Assembly: GCA_964384205.1 (NCBI GenBank) | Contig: CAYLKS010000002.1 | Location: 1-64,000, forward strand | DNA: 64,000 bases | Source of the DNA: CAYLKS01 sp964384205 [NCBI: uncultured bacterium] | GTDB lineage: Bacteria; JAGOEH01 | Direction of reading: 5' to 3' | In this document: piece by piece, positions 53,066 to 61,681 of the stretch | Position numbering within the stretch: position 1 is the stretch's first letter | Layout of the letters: every line of letters begins with the position of its first letter | Position numbers and translations under genes: made by a program | Notes under the pieces: generated by a model | The model's input: only the letters and a program-made list of their open reading frames with translations | Told to the model about the DNA's origin: nothing | Databases searched by the model: none

Positions 53066-53531
53066 GAGAAAAATAATATTTCATTAAATTAATAACTATA
53101 AGTATAAAACTTGTATATAAAAAAGCCGGAATCCCGATAAATAAAAAATTACTAAAAAATTTATAAATCTCCGGGATACTCAATGCTATAGTATAACCTA
53201 AATAATAAAGCAAAACAATTATAATCCCTAATATTGCCTCAGATAAGGTATTATCTATAAAAAATCGTTCTCGAGTCTTTACCCCATAATACATCAAACT
53301 AACAAACAATAATGTATTTATACCAAAATATTTTACAGAAAAAACATCAAGCGAAAGTCCGCCCCAAAAAGCCATATGTAAAACATTATTTCTATCACAA
53401 AAAAATAACATATTAATTAAATAAATAATAACAAGATTAGGGAATACTCCATAACTATAAATCTTATTCGTAAACAAAATCTGTATAAAAAGGATAACAT
53501 AAAGTCCTAAAAACTTAATCAAATATCTCAT
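53058..53531 (-). CDS. mreD: Rod-shape determining protein MreD
   Basis: The 157-residue protein has about five membrane helices, with the MreD pattern FPNLVIIYLINMLFFCDRN and the LSLDVFSVKYFGINTLLFV block (canonical G-L-x-x-D). It is an inner-membrane part of the elongasome. It overlaps mreC by 17 bases and mrdA by eight. Confidence 0.9.
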   Translation of the reverse strand: MRYLIKFLGLYVILFIQILFTNKIYSYGVFPNLVIIYLINMLFFCDRNNVLHMAFWGGLSLDVFSVKYFGINTLLFVSLMYYGVKTRERFFIDNTLSEAILGIIIVLLYYLGYTIALSIPEIYKFFSNFLFIGIPAFLYTSFILIVINLMKYYFSHE

Positions 53532-54321
53532 TTTCTTTTTTTATTATAATAACATCTTCAAGTTTATTAAAATCAACAAAAGAACGAATTAAAACCTTTC
53601 TTCTTCTATTATACTTATCACTCTCCTCTAATTTCATAATTTTACCAACAGGTAAGTTTGCCGGAAAAATATCACTTTGTCCACTTGTCAACACAATATC
53701 ATCTTCTTTAATCTCATCAATAAGAGAAATATCCATCAGCTCAAAAATATTCCCTTCCATCCAGCGCATAATCGAATAAACTCGTGATTTCTGAAGTTTT
53801 ATACTAACTTCATAATTTCTATCAGTTATAAGTAAAACAATAGAACTAAATGGCCCAACAGAAAAAACCTTACCAACCAATCCATCTTTACTAATCACAG
53901 GCATATTCTTTTTTATGCCAGAATTACTGCCTTTATCTATCATAATAGAATTATACTCTAAATTGGGATTATAACCTATAACTCGGGCAACAATATAGTC
54001 CCACTTTTTAAATATTTCTGAATGCTGATTCTTAAATTCTAACAGTTTCTTAAGCCGTTTATTTTCTTCTAAAATTTCATAATTATCATAAATATTTTTT
54101 TTTAACTCTACCAATTCCTTTTTTAATTCTATATTTTCCCTTCTATAATTAATATATTCATCAAAAACAACAAAAGCTTTCTGAACTGGATAAAGTATAG
54201 AATTAATATAAAATCTGCCAATATTCATCTTATAATTATTATTAAGAAAAAGAAAGATAATAGATAACATCAAATATATTATAAAAATTCTATTAAAAGA
54301 ATCGGTATTTTTTTTCATCAA
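53515..54321 (-). CDS. mreC: Rod-shape determining protein MreC
   Basis: This 268-residue protein has one membrane helix (about 12-28), a coiled coil (about 55-98) and the periplasmic MreC beta domain with VIGYNPNLEYNSIMIDKGSNSGIKK split around residue 120 and the VLTSGQSDIFPANLPVGKI block. It bridges cytoplasmic MreB and the periplasmic synthases. It overlaps mreB by four bases (ATGA). Confidence 0.94.
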   Translation of the reverse strand: MMKKNTDSFNRIFIIYLMLSIIFLFLNNNYKMNIGRFYINSILYPVQKAFVVFDEYINYRRENIELKKELVELKKNIYDNYEILEENKRLKKLLEFKNQHSEIFKKWDYIVARVIGYNPNLEYNSIMIDKGSNSGIKKNMPVISKDGLVGKVFSVGPFSSIVLLITDRNYEVSIKLQKSRVYSIMRWMEGNIFELMDISLIDEIKEDDIVLTSGQSDIFPANLPVGKIMKLEESDKYNRRRKVLIRSFVDFNKLEDVIIIKKENEIFD

Positions 54322-55337
54322 TGTTTCAAATCACTAATAAGTATTTTTGAATAATGAGAAAGATTTGAAAGAATTTTGCCTGCACCACGAACTACACAAG
54401 TTAAAGGATCATCAACAACATTGATAGGAAGATTAGTTTCCTGCCTTAATCTTTCATCTAATCCTTTTAACAAAGAACCACCGCCTGTCATAATTATCCC
54501 TCTATCAAGAATATCTGCAGAAAGCTCTGGCGGTGTTTGCTCTAATGCTAATTTCACAGCTTCCACAATATCATTAATAGGTTCAGATAATGCTTCTCTG
54601 GTTTCTGAAGAAGATATCTTTATTGTTTTAGGAATACCTGCTATTAAATCTCTACCTTTTACTTCCATTTCCTTTTCTTCTCCCGTAGGATAAGCTGATC
54701 CAATCTGAAACTTAATTTTTTCAGCAGTTCTTTCACCAATTAATAAATTATATGTTTTTTTCATATATTGAATAATAGCCTCATTCATTTCATCACCACC
54801 AACACGAATAGAAGCATTACTCACAATACCACCTAAAGCAATTACTGCTATTTCTGTAGTCCCTCCTCCAATATCAATTATCATCGAACCACTCGGTTCT
54901 TCCACAGGTAAACCAACTCCGATAGCAGCAGCCATTGGTTCTGAAACTAAAAAAACTTCTCTTGCTCCTGCATGTTCAGCAGAATCTCTTACAGCTCTTT
55001 TTTCTACTTCTGTAATACCTGAAGGAATACAAATAACAATTCTTGGTCGAACTAACCATTTATATTTATATACTTTCCCCAAAAATAATCTTAGCATTTC
55101 CTCTGTCACTTCAAAATCAGCAATAACTCCATCTTTTAGCGGTCTAATAGAAATAATTTCATTAGGTGTCCTTCCTATCATCTCTTTAGCTTCATTTCCA
55201 ATAGCTAAAACTTTCTTCGTCCGAGCATCTAATGCAACAACCGAAGGTTCATTAATCACAATCCCTTTTTTTTCAACATAAATTAAAGTATTTGCTGTGC
55301 CTAAATCAATACCTATATCACCTGTAAAAAGTGCCAT
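54318..55337 (-). CDS. mreB: Rod-shape determining protein MreB
   Basis: The 339-residue actin homologue forms membrane-bound filaments that guide side-wall synthesis. Phosphate 1 GIDLGTANTLIYV (about 9-21), MIDIGGGTTEIAVI (about 157-170), and adenosine motif MTGGGSLLKGLD are all typical. An N-terminal amphipathic stretch precedes the core. It starts 23 bases after the transglutaminase-like gene, with GGAG ahead of the ATG. Confidence 0.96.
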   Translation of the reverse strand: MALFTGDIGIDLGTANTLIYVEKKGIVINEPSVVALDARTKKVLAIGNEAKEMIGRTPNEIISIRPLKDGVIADFEVTEEMLRLFLGKVYKYKWLVRPRIVICIPSGITEVEKRAVRDSAEHAGAREVFLVSEPMAAAIGVGLPVEEPSGSMIIDIGGGTTEIAVIALGGIVSNASIRVGGDEMNEAIIQYMKKTYNLLIGERTAEKIKFQIGSAYPTGEEKEMEVKGRDLIAGIPKTIKISSSETREALSEPINDIVEAVKLALEQTPPELSADILDRGIIMTGGGSLLKGLDERLRQETNLPINVVDDPLTCVVRGAGKILSNLSHYSKILISDLKH

Positions 55338-55360
55338 ATCTCCTCCATAAATTATTCAAT

Positions 55361-56953
55361 TTATTTTTTTTCATATTTTTCCCATTCTCCATAAACTTCA
55401 TTAACAACTTTTATATTACCTTTGAATCTCTCTCCTGTATTATAATTATAATTCCACCCCATATATTTAGAATCACCACAACCAACAGTAGTAATCAAAA
55501 ATCTATCATTTAATTCTCCAAAATATCTTGCCTGATGAATTAAAGACTCTCCATCTCCACCACTTGGATCAATTGGTATCCAGCCATAATTTGGAATAAA
55601 AACCTCAACCCAGCGATGAAATACATCATCAGTGCTGGCAACATCATTTCTTACAACAACAGACCCCTGAAACCTTGCAGGTATTCCCAAAGCATGAGCA
55701 ATAGCCAAAAAAGAAAAAGAATATTCACTACAAGAACCACTTCCTCTCTTGAGAATTACAGGAGCAATCTCCCAACCACCGGACAAATCATAATATAAAT
55801 TATCTCTAAGGTATTTATAAATTCGTCTAACAAGCCAATAATAATTGTCTCCTGCTTCCTCTGATTCTCGTTTAATTTTAGCAGCAATTGATTGAATCAC
55901 CGGATCATCAATTCTAAATTTTGAACCATCTTTGGTATATAATTTTATTGTATCTTTTGGAATATCCTTCAAACTCCCACATTTTTCCGGTTCAATAAAA
56001 AACCTAATGTGTCTTAATTCTACAGGAACTATCATATGCGCTTCTGTATGCTTTAAATTATCAAAAGAAAAATGCGCTACCTTCTGTCCCCATTGATCAT
56101 AAACAAACTTATATTTATTCGCAGGAACAAATTTTATATCAAGGACCTTTTGATTAGGCAAATCATGAGGCACTGCAAAATATATATCAGAATGTAAATC
56201 TGTACCTTCTCCTAAAAAATGAGTCTTGCAGGTCATATCACATTTTAAAACTCTCTTATTCAATACATAAAATTTCTTTTTAGCATTCAAATCAACTACT
56301 TTAATTTCTTTATCAACATAACCATATAAAACTAATGAATTATCATAATATGTTATCCCTGATACAAATTCGTCCGGAGCCTCTAAAATATTAATAATCT
56401 CTCCATATTTTGATGAAAACTGGTACAACTGATCTTTATATCTATTAGAAATCCATAAATATTTCCCGTCATAAGCCAAACCAGTGCCGCCTTCTACAAA
56501 AAACTTTTTTATAACAGTACCATCCTGAGGATGTAATAAAATAAGATTATTCCTATATTCTATAACCCAAACACCTTCATCTGTTCTTACAATACCTTCA
56601 GGAAAATTCCCCGGAAAATCAAATGCCCTATCAATTATTCCAGTCGCAGCATCCATTCTATAAATCTTGTTACTAGCTCTATCACATAACCATAAAAAAC
56701 CATTGTAAAAAGATACACCATAAATATCATAAGAAGGACAAGCAAATGATTTTTCTATTTGCTTTGAATCAATATCAATTAAAAATAAAGAATCTTTTTC
56801 TTTTTCAACAACCCAATACTTAGAACCTTTATAGTGACTTATACCTGTAATATATTTCAAATCAGTAAATTTAACACTTTTTTTTACTTCGCCTAAATCT
56901 GCAAAAGAAAAAACATATAAAATAAAAATTAATAAAATAATACTTCTTTTCAT
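55361..56953 (-). CDS. Exported beta-propeller protein with C-terminal transglutaminase-like domain
   Basis: This 530-residue protein has a signal peptide (MKRSIILLIFILYVFSFA), a six-bladed-type propeller region of the Vgb/NHL kind (about 30-235, repeats such as YDIYGVSFYNGFLWLCDR and GLAYDGKYLWISNR), a linker, and a transglutaminase-like papain-fold domain (about 365-500) with the triad Cys in GSGSCSEYSF, His in DVFHRWVEV and Asp in WIPIDPSGG. Such domains act as proteases or amidases on peptides, sometimes on cell wall. It lies between dxr and mreB, four bases after dxr, which would suit a wall-related role. Substrate unknown. Confidence 0.83.
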   Translation of the reverse strand: MKRSIILLIFILYVFSFADLGEVKKSVKFTDLKYITGISHYKGSKYWVVEKEKDSLFLIDIDSKQIEKSFACPSYDIYGVSFYNGFLWLCDRASNKIYRMDAATGIIDRAFDFPGNFPEGIVRTDEGVWVIEYRNNLILLHPQDGTVIKKFFVEGGTGLAYDGKYLWISNRYKDQLYQFSSKYGEIINILEAPDEFVSGITYYDNSLVLYGYVDKEIKVVDLNAKKKFYVLNKRVLKCDMTCKTHFLGEGTDLHSDIYFAVPHDLPNQKVLDIKFVPANKYKFVYDQWGQKVAHFSFDNLKHTEAHMIVPVELRHIRFFIEPEKCGSLKDIPKDTIKLYTKDGSKFRIDDPVIQSIAAKIKRESEEAGDNYYWLVRRIYKYLRDNLYYDLSGGWEIAPVILKRGSGSCSEYSFSFLAIAHALGIPARFQGSVVVRNDVASTDDVFHRWVEVFIPNYGWIPIDPSGGDGESLIHQARYFGELNDRFLITTVGCGDSKYMGWNYNYNTGERFKGNIKVVNEVYGEWEKYEKK

Positions 56954-56957
56954 AATG

Positions 56958-58106
56958 TTACCCCCATGATTTTAAATCATCTTTTAATTTAATAATTAGT
57001 TCTTCAATATAAGCTACAAAATTATCAAAATCATTTATATTTTCACCACAATACCTTGATATTGAAGACTCAACAAAAGCAAAAATCTTATCAAAAGAAA
57101 TCCTCTCCTGTAAAAAGGCATCAACTGCAACTTCATTTGCATAATTCAATACAGCCGGAGCTACTTTTGAAGATTTTAATGATTCATAAGCAATTTTAAT
57201 AGATTTAAATCTATCCATGTCAGGTTCATAAAATTCCAACTTTCCTAATTTATACAAAGGAGGGTTTTCCATAGAAGAGGGCAATCTATCAGGATAAGAA
57301 AGTGCATACTGTATAGGAAATTTCATATCTGGTATGCTCATTTGAGCTATCTGAATGCCATCAATAAACTCCACAAAAGAATGAATGTAAGATTGAGGAT
57401 GAATTATAACTTCTATCTGCTCGGCCTTTAAATCAAATAAATGATATGCTTCTATAATCTCAAGTGCTTTATTAAACATCGTAGCAGAATCTATTGTGAT
57501 TTTCTTGCCCATATTCCAGGTAGGATGCTTCAATGCTTCCTCCGGCTTAATAATACTAAAATCAATATTCTTTTTAAAATAAAATGGCCCCCCAGAAGCT
57601 GTTAAAACAATTTTCTTCAAAAATGCTCTATGATTTCCTATAGATTGAAAAACAGCACTATGCTCACTATCAACTGGTATTAATTCTGTATCACTATTAT
57701 TCAATTTTTCTTTGAGAAAATACCCACCAACTACCAATGATTCCTTATTTGCCAGAGCAATTCTCTTCGCCTTTCCAACTGCATAATATGATGGTAAAAG
57801 ACCGACACCTCCGACAATAGCATTTACTAAATAATCATAATCAAGAGATTTTACCATTTCTAAAATTCCATCAAGTCCACAAAAAAAATGAAATTCTGGA
57901 TATAACTGTCTGGCTCTTTCACATATTTCTTTATTATATATACCAATATATTTAATATTAAATTCTTTTGCTTGCTTAATTAAATTTTCTAAAGATGAAT
58001 TAGCCGCAATACCAATAATTCTATATTTATCTATATTTTCTCTTACAATATTTATAACATTATTTCCTATAGAACCTGTTGAACCTAATAATAATAAACT
58101 AATCAT
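56958..58106 (-). CDS. dxr: 1-deoxy-D-xylulose-5-phosphate reductoisomerase
   Basis: The 382-residue NADPH-dependent enzyme makes MEP, the second step of the isoprenoid pathway. It shows LLGSTGSIGNNVINIV (NADPH site), LANKESLVVGG, the metal and substrate site PVDSEHSAVFQSI (about 144-156), LTASGGPF and KHPTWNMGKKITIDSATM. Length is typical. It follows cdsA by 32 bases, giving the common order uppS-cdsA-dxr; the rseP gene that often comes next is missing. Confidence 0.96.
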   Translation of the reverse strand: MISLLLLGSTGSIGNNVINIVRENIDKYRIIGIAANSSLENLIKQAKEFNIKYIGIYNKEICERARQLYPEFHFFCGLDGILEMVKSLDYDYLVNAIVGGVGLLPSYYAVGKAKRIALANKESLVVGGYFLKEKLNNSDTELIPVDSEHSAVFQSIGNHRAFLKKIVLTASGGPFYFKKNIDFSIIKPEEALKHPTWNMGKKITIDSATMFNKALEIIEAYHLFDLKAEQIEVIIHPQSYIHSFVEFIDGIQIAQMSIPDMKFPIQYALSYPDRLPSSMENPPLYKLGKLEFYEPDMDRFKSIKIAYESLKSSKVAPAVLNYANEVAVDAFLQERISFDKIFAFVESSISRYCGENINDFDNFVAYIEELIIKLKDDLKSWG

Positions 58107-58138
58107 TAAGTAATATTATATACAAATAATAATAAAAA

Positions 58139-58954
58139 TCAATAATTAATTAAAAACTTAAAAAAAAAGTAACTAAAAATAACATTAAAATATAAACTAT
58201 CAAGTCTATCTAAAATCCCACCATGACCTGGTATTAAATTAGATGAATCTTTTATCCCAATACTTCTTTTTATCAAGCTTTCAAAGAGATCACCAATAAA
58301 TCCAATAAAAACAATTAATATTGTATATAAAAAAATTATAATATAATCTAATCTAAAATTAAAATATTTATTAGTAAAATAAATATATATAAAATTAAAT
58401 AATAAAGTAAAAATAAAACCACCAAATAGACCTTCAATGGACTTTTTAGGACTAACAACAGGCGCTATCTTATGCTTACCAAATGCTACTCCTGTAAAAT
58501 AAGCACCACTATCAGGCACCCATGTATTAATATAAACAAACAACAATAATAAAAAAGAAGTTAGATGATCCGCAAATATATATCGCAATTGATACCAACA
58601 TATAATAGGAAAAAATAAATACATATAAAAAAAGAAATTATAAAAAATCTTATCAAGTCCCGATTGAATATCCTGCTTTATAATTACCGAAAAAATCAAA
58701 ATAAAAGAAAATAAAAAGATCAAAAAAGGAATATCCGTAGAATAAAAATAATAATACCAGAGGGAAACTAATAAACTCAATGGCAAAAAATATCTACATA
58801 TTAATAATTGTCTATTATTTATAATATTATTAACTTCATAAACAGCAAAAAGTTGAATAACCAAAAGAGTAATAAAAAAAGGCAGCCCCCCAATATAAGA
58901 AAGAAATAAAATAACTGGTATTAAAACAAAACTAACAATTATCCTTGTTATCAT
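58139..58954 (-). CDS. cdsA: Phosphatidate cytidylyltransferase
   Basis: This 271-residue membrane enzyme makes CDP-diacylglycerol for phospholipid synthesis. About eight membrane segments are present, with the C-terminal family signature SLIKRSIGIKDSSNLIPGHG and GGILDRLDSL. The upstream VSPKKSIEGLFGG block is also typical. It overlaps uppS by four bases. Confidence 0.95.
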   Translation of the reverse strand: MITRIIVSFVLIPVILFLSYIGGLPFFITLLVIQLFAVYEVNNIINNRQLLICRYFLPLSLLVSLWYYYFYSTDIPFLIFLFSFILIFSVIIKQDIQSGLDKIFYNFFFYMYLFFPIICWYQLRYIFADHLTSFLLLLFVYINTWVPDSGAYFTGVAFGKHKIAPVVSPKKSIEGLFGGFIFTLLFNFIYIYFTNKYFNFRLDYIIIFLYTILIVFIGFIGDLFESLIKRSIGIKDSSNLIPGHGGILDRLDSLYFNVIFSYFFFKFLINY

Positions 58955-59655
58955 TTAATCCCACCAAACCGTCGTTCACGAGTAGTATATGAATCAATTG
59001 CATGCTGAAATTCCTGTTCATCAAAATCAGGCCATAAAGTTTTAGTTACATATATTTCTGAATAAGCTGATTGATAAAGTAAAAAATTAGATAATCTCAT
59101 CTCTCCTGAAGTACGTATAATTAAATCAGGATCAGGAAAATCAGCAGTATCTAAGTAAGATGAAATAAGTTCTGTTGTTATATCATTTACATCTATTTTA
59201 TTTTCTTTTATATCATTAGCAATCTTTATAATAGCCCTTCTTATTTCATCTCGAGAACCATAATTAAGAGCAAGGATCAAATTAAGACCTGTATTATCTT
59301 TTAATTTTTCTTTAGCATTATTTAGTTCTCTCTGCACATAATCCGGTAACATGGAAATATCACCTATTGTATGTAATACCACATTATTCTTTTTCAATTC
59401 ATCTATTTCAGAAATCAATTTATCATATAATAATTTCATCAAAGCTTCTACTTCCTTATGCGGCCTTTTCCAATTTTCAGTAGAAAAAGTATATAAAGTA
59501 AGATACTTAATACCTATCCTTCCTGCATATTCTACAATTCTTTTTACTGTTTTAATACCTTCCCTATGTCCGAAAATCCTCGGCTTATGAAATTTTTTAG
59601 CCCATCTACCATTACCATCCATAATAATGGCAACATGTTCTGGAGTACTCTTCAC
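58951..59655 (-). CDS. uppS: Undecaprenyl diphosphate synthase
   Basis: The 234-residue cis-prenyltransferase builds the C55 carrier lipid for peptidoglycan and surface glycans. HVAIIMDGNGRWAKK (about 7-21, catalytic Asp), GHREGIKTVKRIV, LTLYTFSTENWKRP and the C-terminal DLIIRTSGEMRLSNFLLYQSAYSE region (split in two strands) are all clear. It starts 15 bases after the AgmX/TonB-like gene and heads uppS-cdsA-dxr. Confidence 0.96.
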   Translation of the reverse strand: MKSTPEHVAIIMDGNGRWAKKFHKPRIFGHREGIKTVKRIVEYAGRIGIKYLTLYTFSTENWKRPHKEVEALMKLLYDKLISEIDELKKNNVVLHTIGDISMLPDYVQRELNNAKEKLKDNTGLNLILALNYGSRDEIRRAIIKIANDIKENKIDVNDITTELISSYLDTADFPDPDLIIRTSGEMRLSNFLLYQSAYSEIYVTKTLWPDFDEQEFQHAIDSYTTRERRFGGIK

Positions 59656-59670
59656 TTTTCTACATCCTTA

Positions 59671-60672
59671 CTAAAATTTAAAATTAAATGGAAATTTTAT
59701 TTTAACTGTTCCATATTCTATCTTAGAAAAACGCCATTTCTTTATAATCTTCCTAACACCTTCTAAGAAATCCTTATTCTTTATTTCTGAACTAACAATC
59801 TTAACATTAGATACAATACCAGAAGGTAAGATAGTAATCTCAAAAACAACATTACCTCTTAAATCCGGATACCTTCTCAATTTAGAATTATAATATCTTA
59901 TCAACTCATCATAATTAAATAATAATACTCTTTTAATCTCTTCCTTTGAACGATACTCTCCTCCTTCAATTACTATAAAATCTTCATCACTACCCTTTTC
60001 AGTTCGAGATTGTTCATTAAGCAAAGAAGTAAGGTGATCATCAATAACTGGGGTTATTTCAACTGGCTTACCTTTATTCTTCACTTCAATAGTGGTATTT
60101 AAGATTTCTTTTAAACGGTAATATGCAGATTTACCCTGACATATTGTAAGCAACAGTATAATAATGATTATTATACCTATTACAATAAATCTAAAAATAC
60201 TACTATCTAAAAATGAGGAGCTCCTTTTTACTTTATATGGTCTATAATATTCTTCTATAGCTTCATTAATAATATTAATATCAAATAATATATTAGCTAC
60301 TTTATAACCGGTCTTTTTAAATATATCCTCTTTAATCTTATCATCTAAAGACTCTACACTGGCAATTAATAATATATCTCCATCCAGCTCAATAGGAATT
60401 AAATGATGCTCCTTACAAAAATCATAATCTAAAAGTAATATCACAGAAGTATCAATAAAATAATTAACTAAACTTTTAATATTAGAATTTTGTATTTGCT
60501 CTATTATAGCCTCAACTACATCACTTGAAGAACAAAAACCTAAATATACTAAAATAGCCCCTAACCGTCCACCATATTCTTTTTGATAAGACAAAGCTTC
60601 TCTAAGCTGTTCCTCATTTATTTTCTTGCGATCAATTAAGATTTCACCTAATCTTTTCCTTTTAATAGGCAT
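59671..60672 (-). CDS. GspE/MshE N-terminal domain fused by one membrane helix to an AgmX/TonB-like C-terminal domain
   Basis: The 333-residue protein has an unusual layout. Residues 1-145 match the N-terminal domain of type II secretion/type IV pilus ATPases (T2SSE_N, MshEN): RLGEILIDRKKINEEQLREA (from residue 7) and a second R-L-G-x-x-L-x-x-x-G repeat from residue 36, ending in Q59. No ATPase domain follows. A basic stretch (KVKR, 147-150) and one helix (160-178) lead to a spacer and a C-terminal domain (about 250-333) that matches the AgmX/PglI and TonB type: RRYPDLRGNVVFEITILPSG, then IIKKWRF and PFNFKF. Predicted topology is head inside, C-terminal domain in the periplasm. It ends an exbB-exbD-exbD cluster, so it is probably the force-transmitting element of that motor. 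The head may sense c-di-GMP, as MshEN domains can; that is inference. Confidence 0.78.
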   Translation of the reverse strand: MPIKRKRLGEILIDRKKINEEQLREALSYQKEYGGRLGAILVYLGFCSSSDVVEAIIEQIQNSNIKSLVNYFIDTSVILLLDYDFCKEHHLIPIELDGDILLIASVESLDDKIKEDIFKKTGYKVANILFDINIINEAIEEYYRPYKVKRSSSFLDSSIFRFIVIGIIIIIILLLTICQGKSAYYRLKEILNTTIEVKNKGKPVEITPVIDDHLTSLLNEQSRTEKGSDEDFIVIEGGEYRSKEEIKRVLLFNYDELIRYYNSKLRRYPDLRGNVVFEITILPSGIVSNVKIVSSEIKNKDFLEGVRKIIKKWRFSKIEYGTVKIKFPFNFKF

Positions 60673-60674
60673 AG

Positions 60675-61229
60675 TTATTCTTTTTCTTTGTTTTTGTTAG
60701 TTTCCACTTTCTTCTGTAAAGCAAAATATATCTTATTATAATTTGCAATATTACAGGTAAATAAAATCTTCTTTAAAACATTATATTTTATTCTTTTATC
60801 AGAAATAATTGTAATTTTACTTCTAATCTTTTCCAAATAATCTCTATCAATATTATTTGCCATAGCAATAGAATCCAATTTAGTATTAGTCTCCACCAAT
60901 AAATTATATAAAACATCAATTTTCATAACATCCAGCTTAGAAATATAATCTAAAGAATATACAGGCTTATTCTGGAAATATAAAGAATCTTCATTTAATA
61001 TAAGAACTAATGATTTAGCCATCAATAAATTAAGATTAGACGATTCAGGGATTTCCAACTTTTGAGAATAAGGAGGTAAAACACCCTCTTCAATATAAGC
61101 TCTAAGAAAAAAAATTATAATAATCAAAAACATATCTACTAAAGGAGTTATATTTAAAAAAGGAAGAATCTTTGCTTTTACTTTAGAATATTTCCTAGAA
61201 AAAAATCTTTTTGAAACGGGGAAAGGCAT
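60675..61229 (-). CDS. ExbD/TolR-like protein (divergent, long)
   Basis: This 184-residue protein has a basic N-terminus (MPFPVSKRFFSRK), one membrane helix with the ExbD-type LNITPLVDMFLIIIIFFL and its Asp (about D32), and a periplasmic domain of about 135 residues, longer than normal ExbD (about 90-100). The C-terminal tail is Lys/Glu-rich. It follows its sister ExbD-like gene by 14 bases and precedes the AgmX/TonB-like gene by two. Confidence 0.8.
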   Translation of the reverse strand: MPFPVSKRFFSRKYSKVKAKILPFLNITPLVDMFLIIIIFFLRAYIEEGVLPPYSQKLEIPESSNLNLLMAKSLVLILNEDSLYFQNKPVYSLDYISKLDVMKIDVLYNLLVETNTKLDSIAMANNIDRDYLEKIRSKITIISDKRIKYNVLKKILFTCNIANYNKIYFALQKKVETNKNKEKE

Positions 61230-61243
61230 AACTTTAGACTCCC

Positions 61244-61678
61244 TTAATACTTAAGAGAAATTTGAGTTATATTATTTTTATTTAATATATCCATAATAGC
61301 AATTATATCTCCATACATAATAGAATCATCAGGAACTAAATAACACTGCTTAATTAATTGATTTTCTTTTAAAATATTAGAAAACTTAACAGCTAAACTA
61401 TCATTATTTAATAAACTATCTATAGATTTATCATTTATCTTAATTACTATATAATTATCTTTCAAAAATACCTTCAAAATATTAGACTTAACTTTATGCT
61501 TAGTTACAACTTCATTTTTTTTGGGCAATTTTAAATTGTAAGCAACCATTCTGGATAACACAACAGAAACAACCAAAAATGGTATTATAATTAAAAAAAT
61601 ATTTATGACTGGAATTAAATTAACTTCTACATATTGAAAAAACTTTAATTTCTTCTTTTTAGAAACAGGTAAAGGCAT
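61244..61678 (-). CDS. ExbD/TolR-like protein with Asn in place of the conserved membrane Asp
   Basis: The 144-residue protein starts MPLPVSKKKK, nearly the same as the next gene, and has one membrane helix VNLIPVINIFLIIIPFLVV (about 19-37) followed by a periplasmic ExbD-like domain. Alignment with the sister protein (ITPLVDMFLIII against LIPVINIFLIII) puts Asn where ExbD and TolR have the proton-carrying Asp. So it probably cannot conduct protons itself and may be a structural partner. It starts three bases after the TolQ-like gene. Confidence 0.75.
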   Translation of the reverse strand: MPLPVSKKKKLKFFQYVEVNLIPVINIFLIIIPFLVVSVVLSRMVAYNLKLPKKNEVVTKHKVKSNILKVFLKDNYIVIKINDKSIDSLLNNDSLAVKFSNILKENQLIKQCYLVPDDSIMYGDIIAIMDILNKNNITQISLKY

Positions 61679-61681
61679 TTT

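Noticed and set aside
54376-54693. 105-codon + strand frame inside mreB
   Set aside because: Antisense to a highly conserved gene; no start signal and no recognisable protein.
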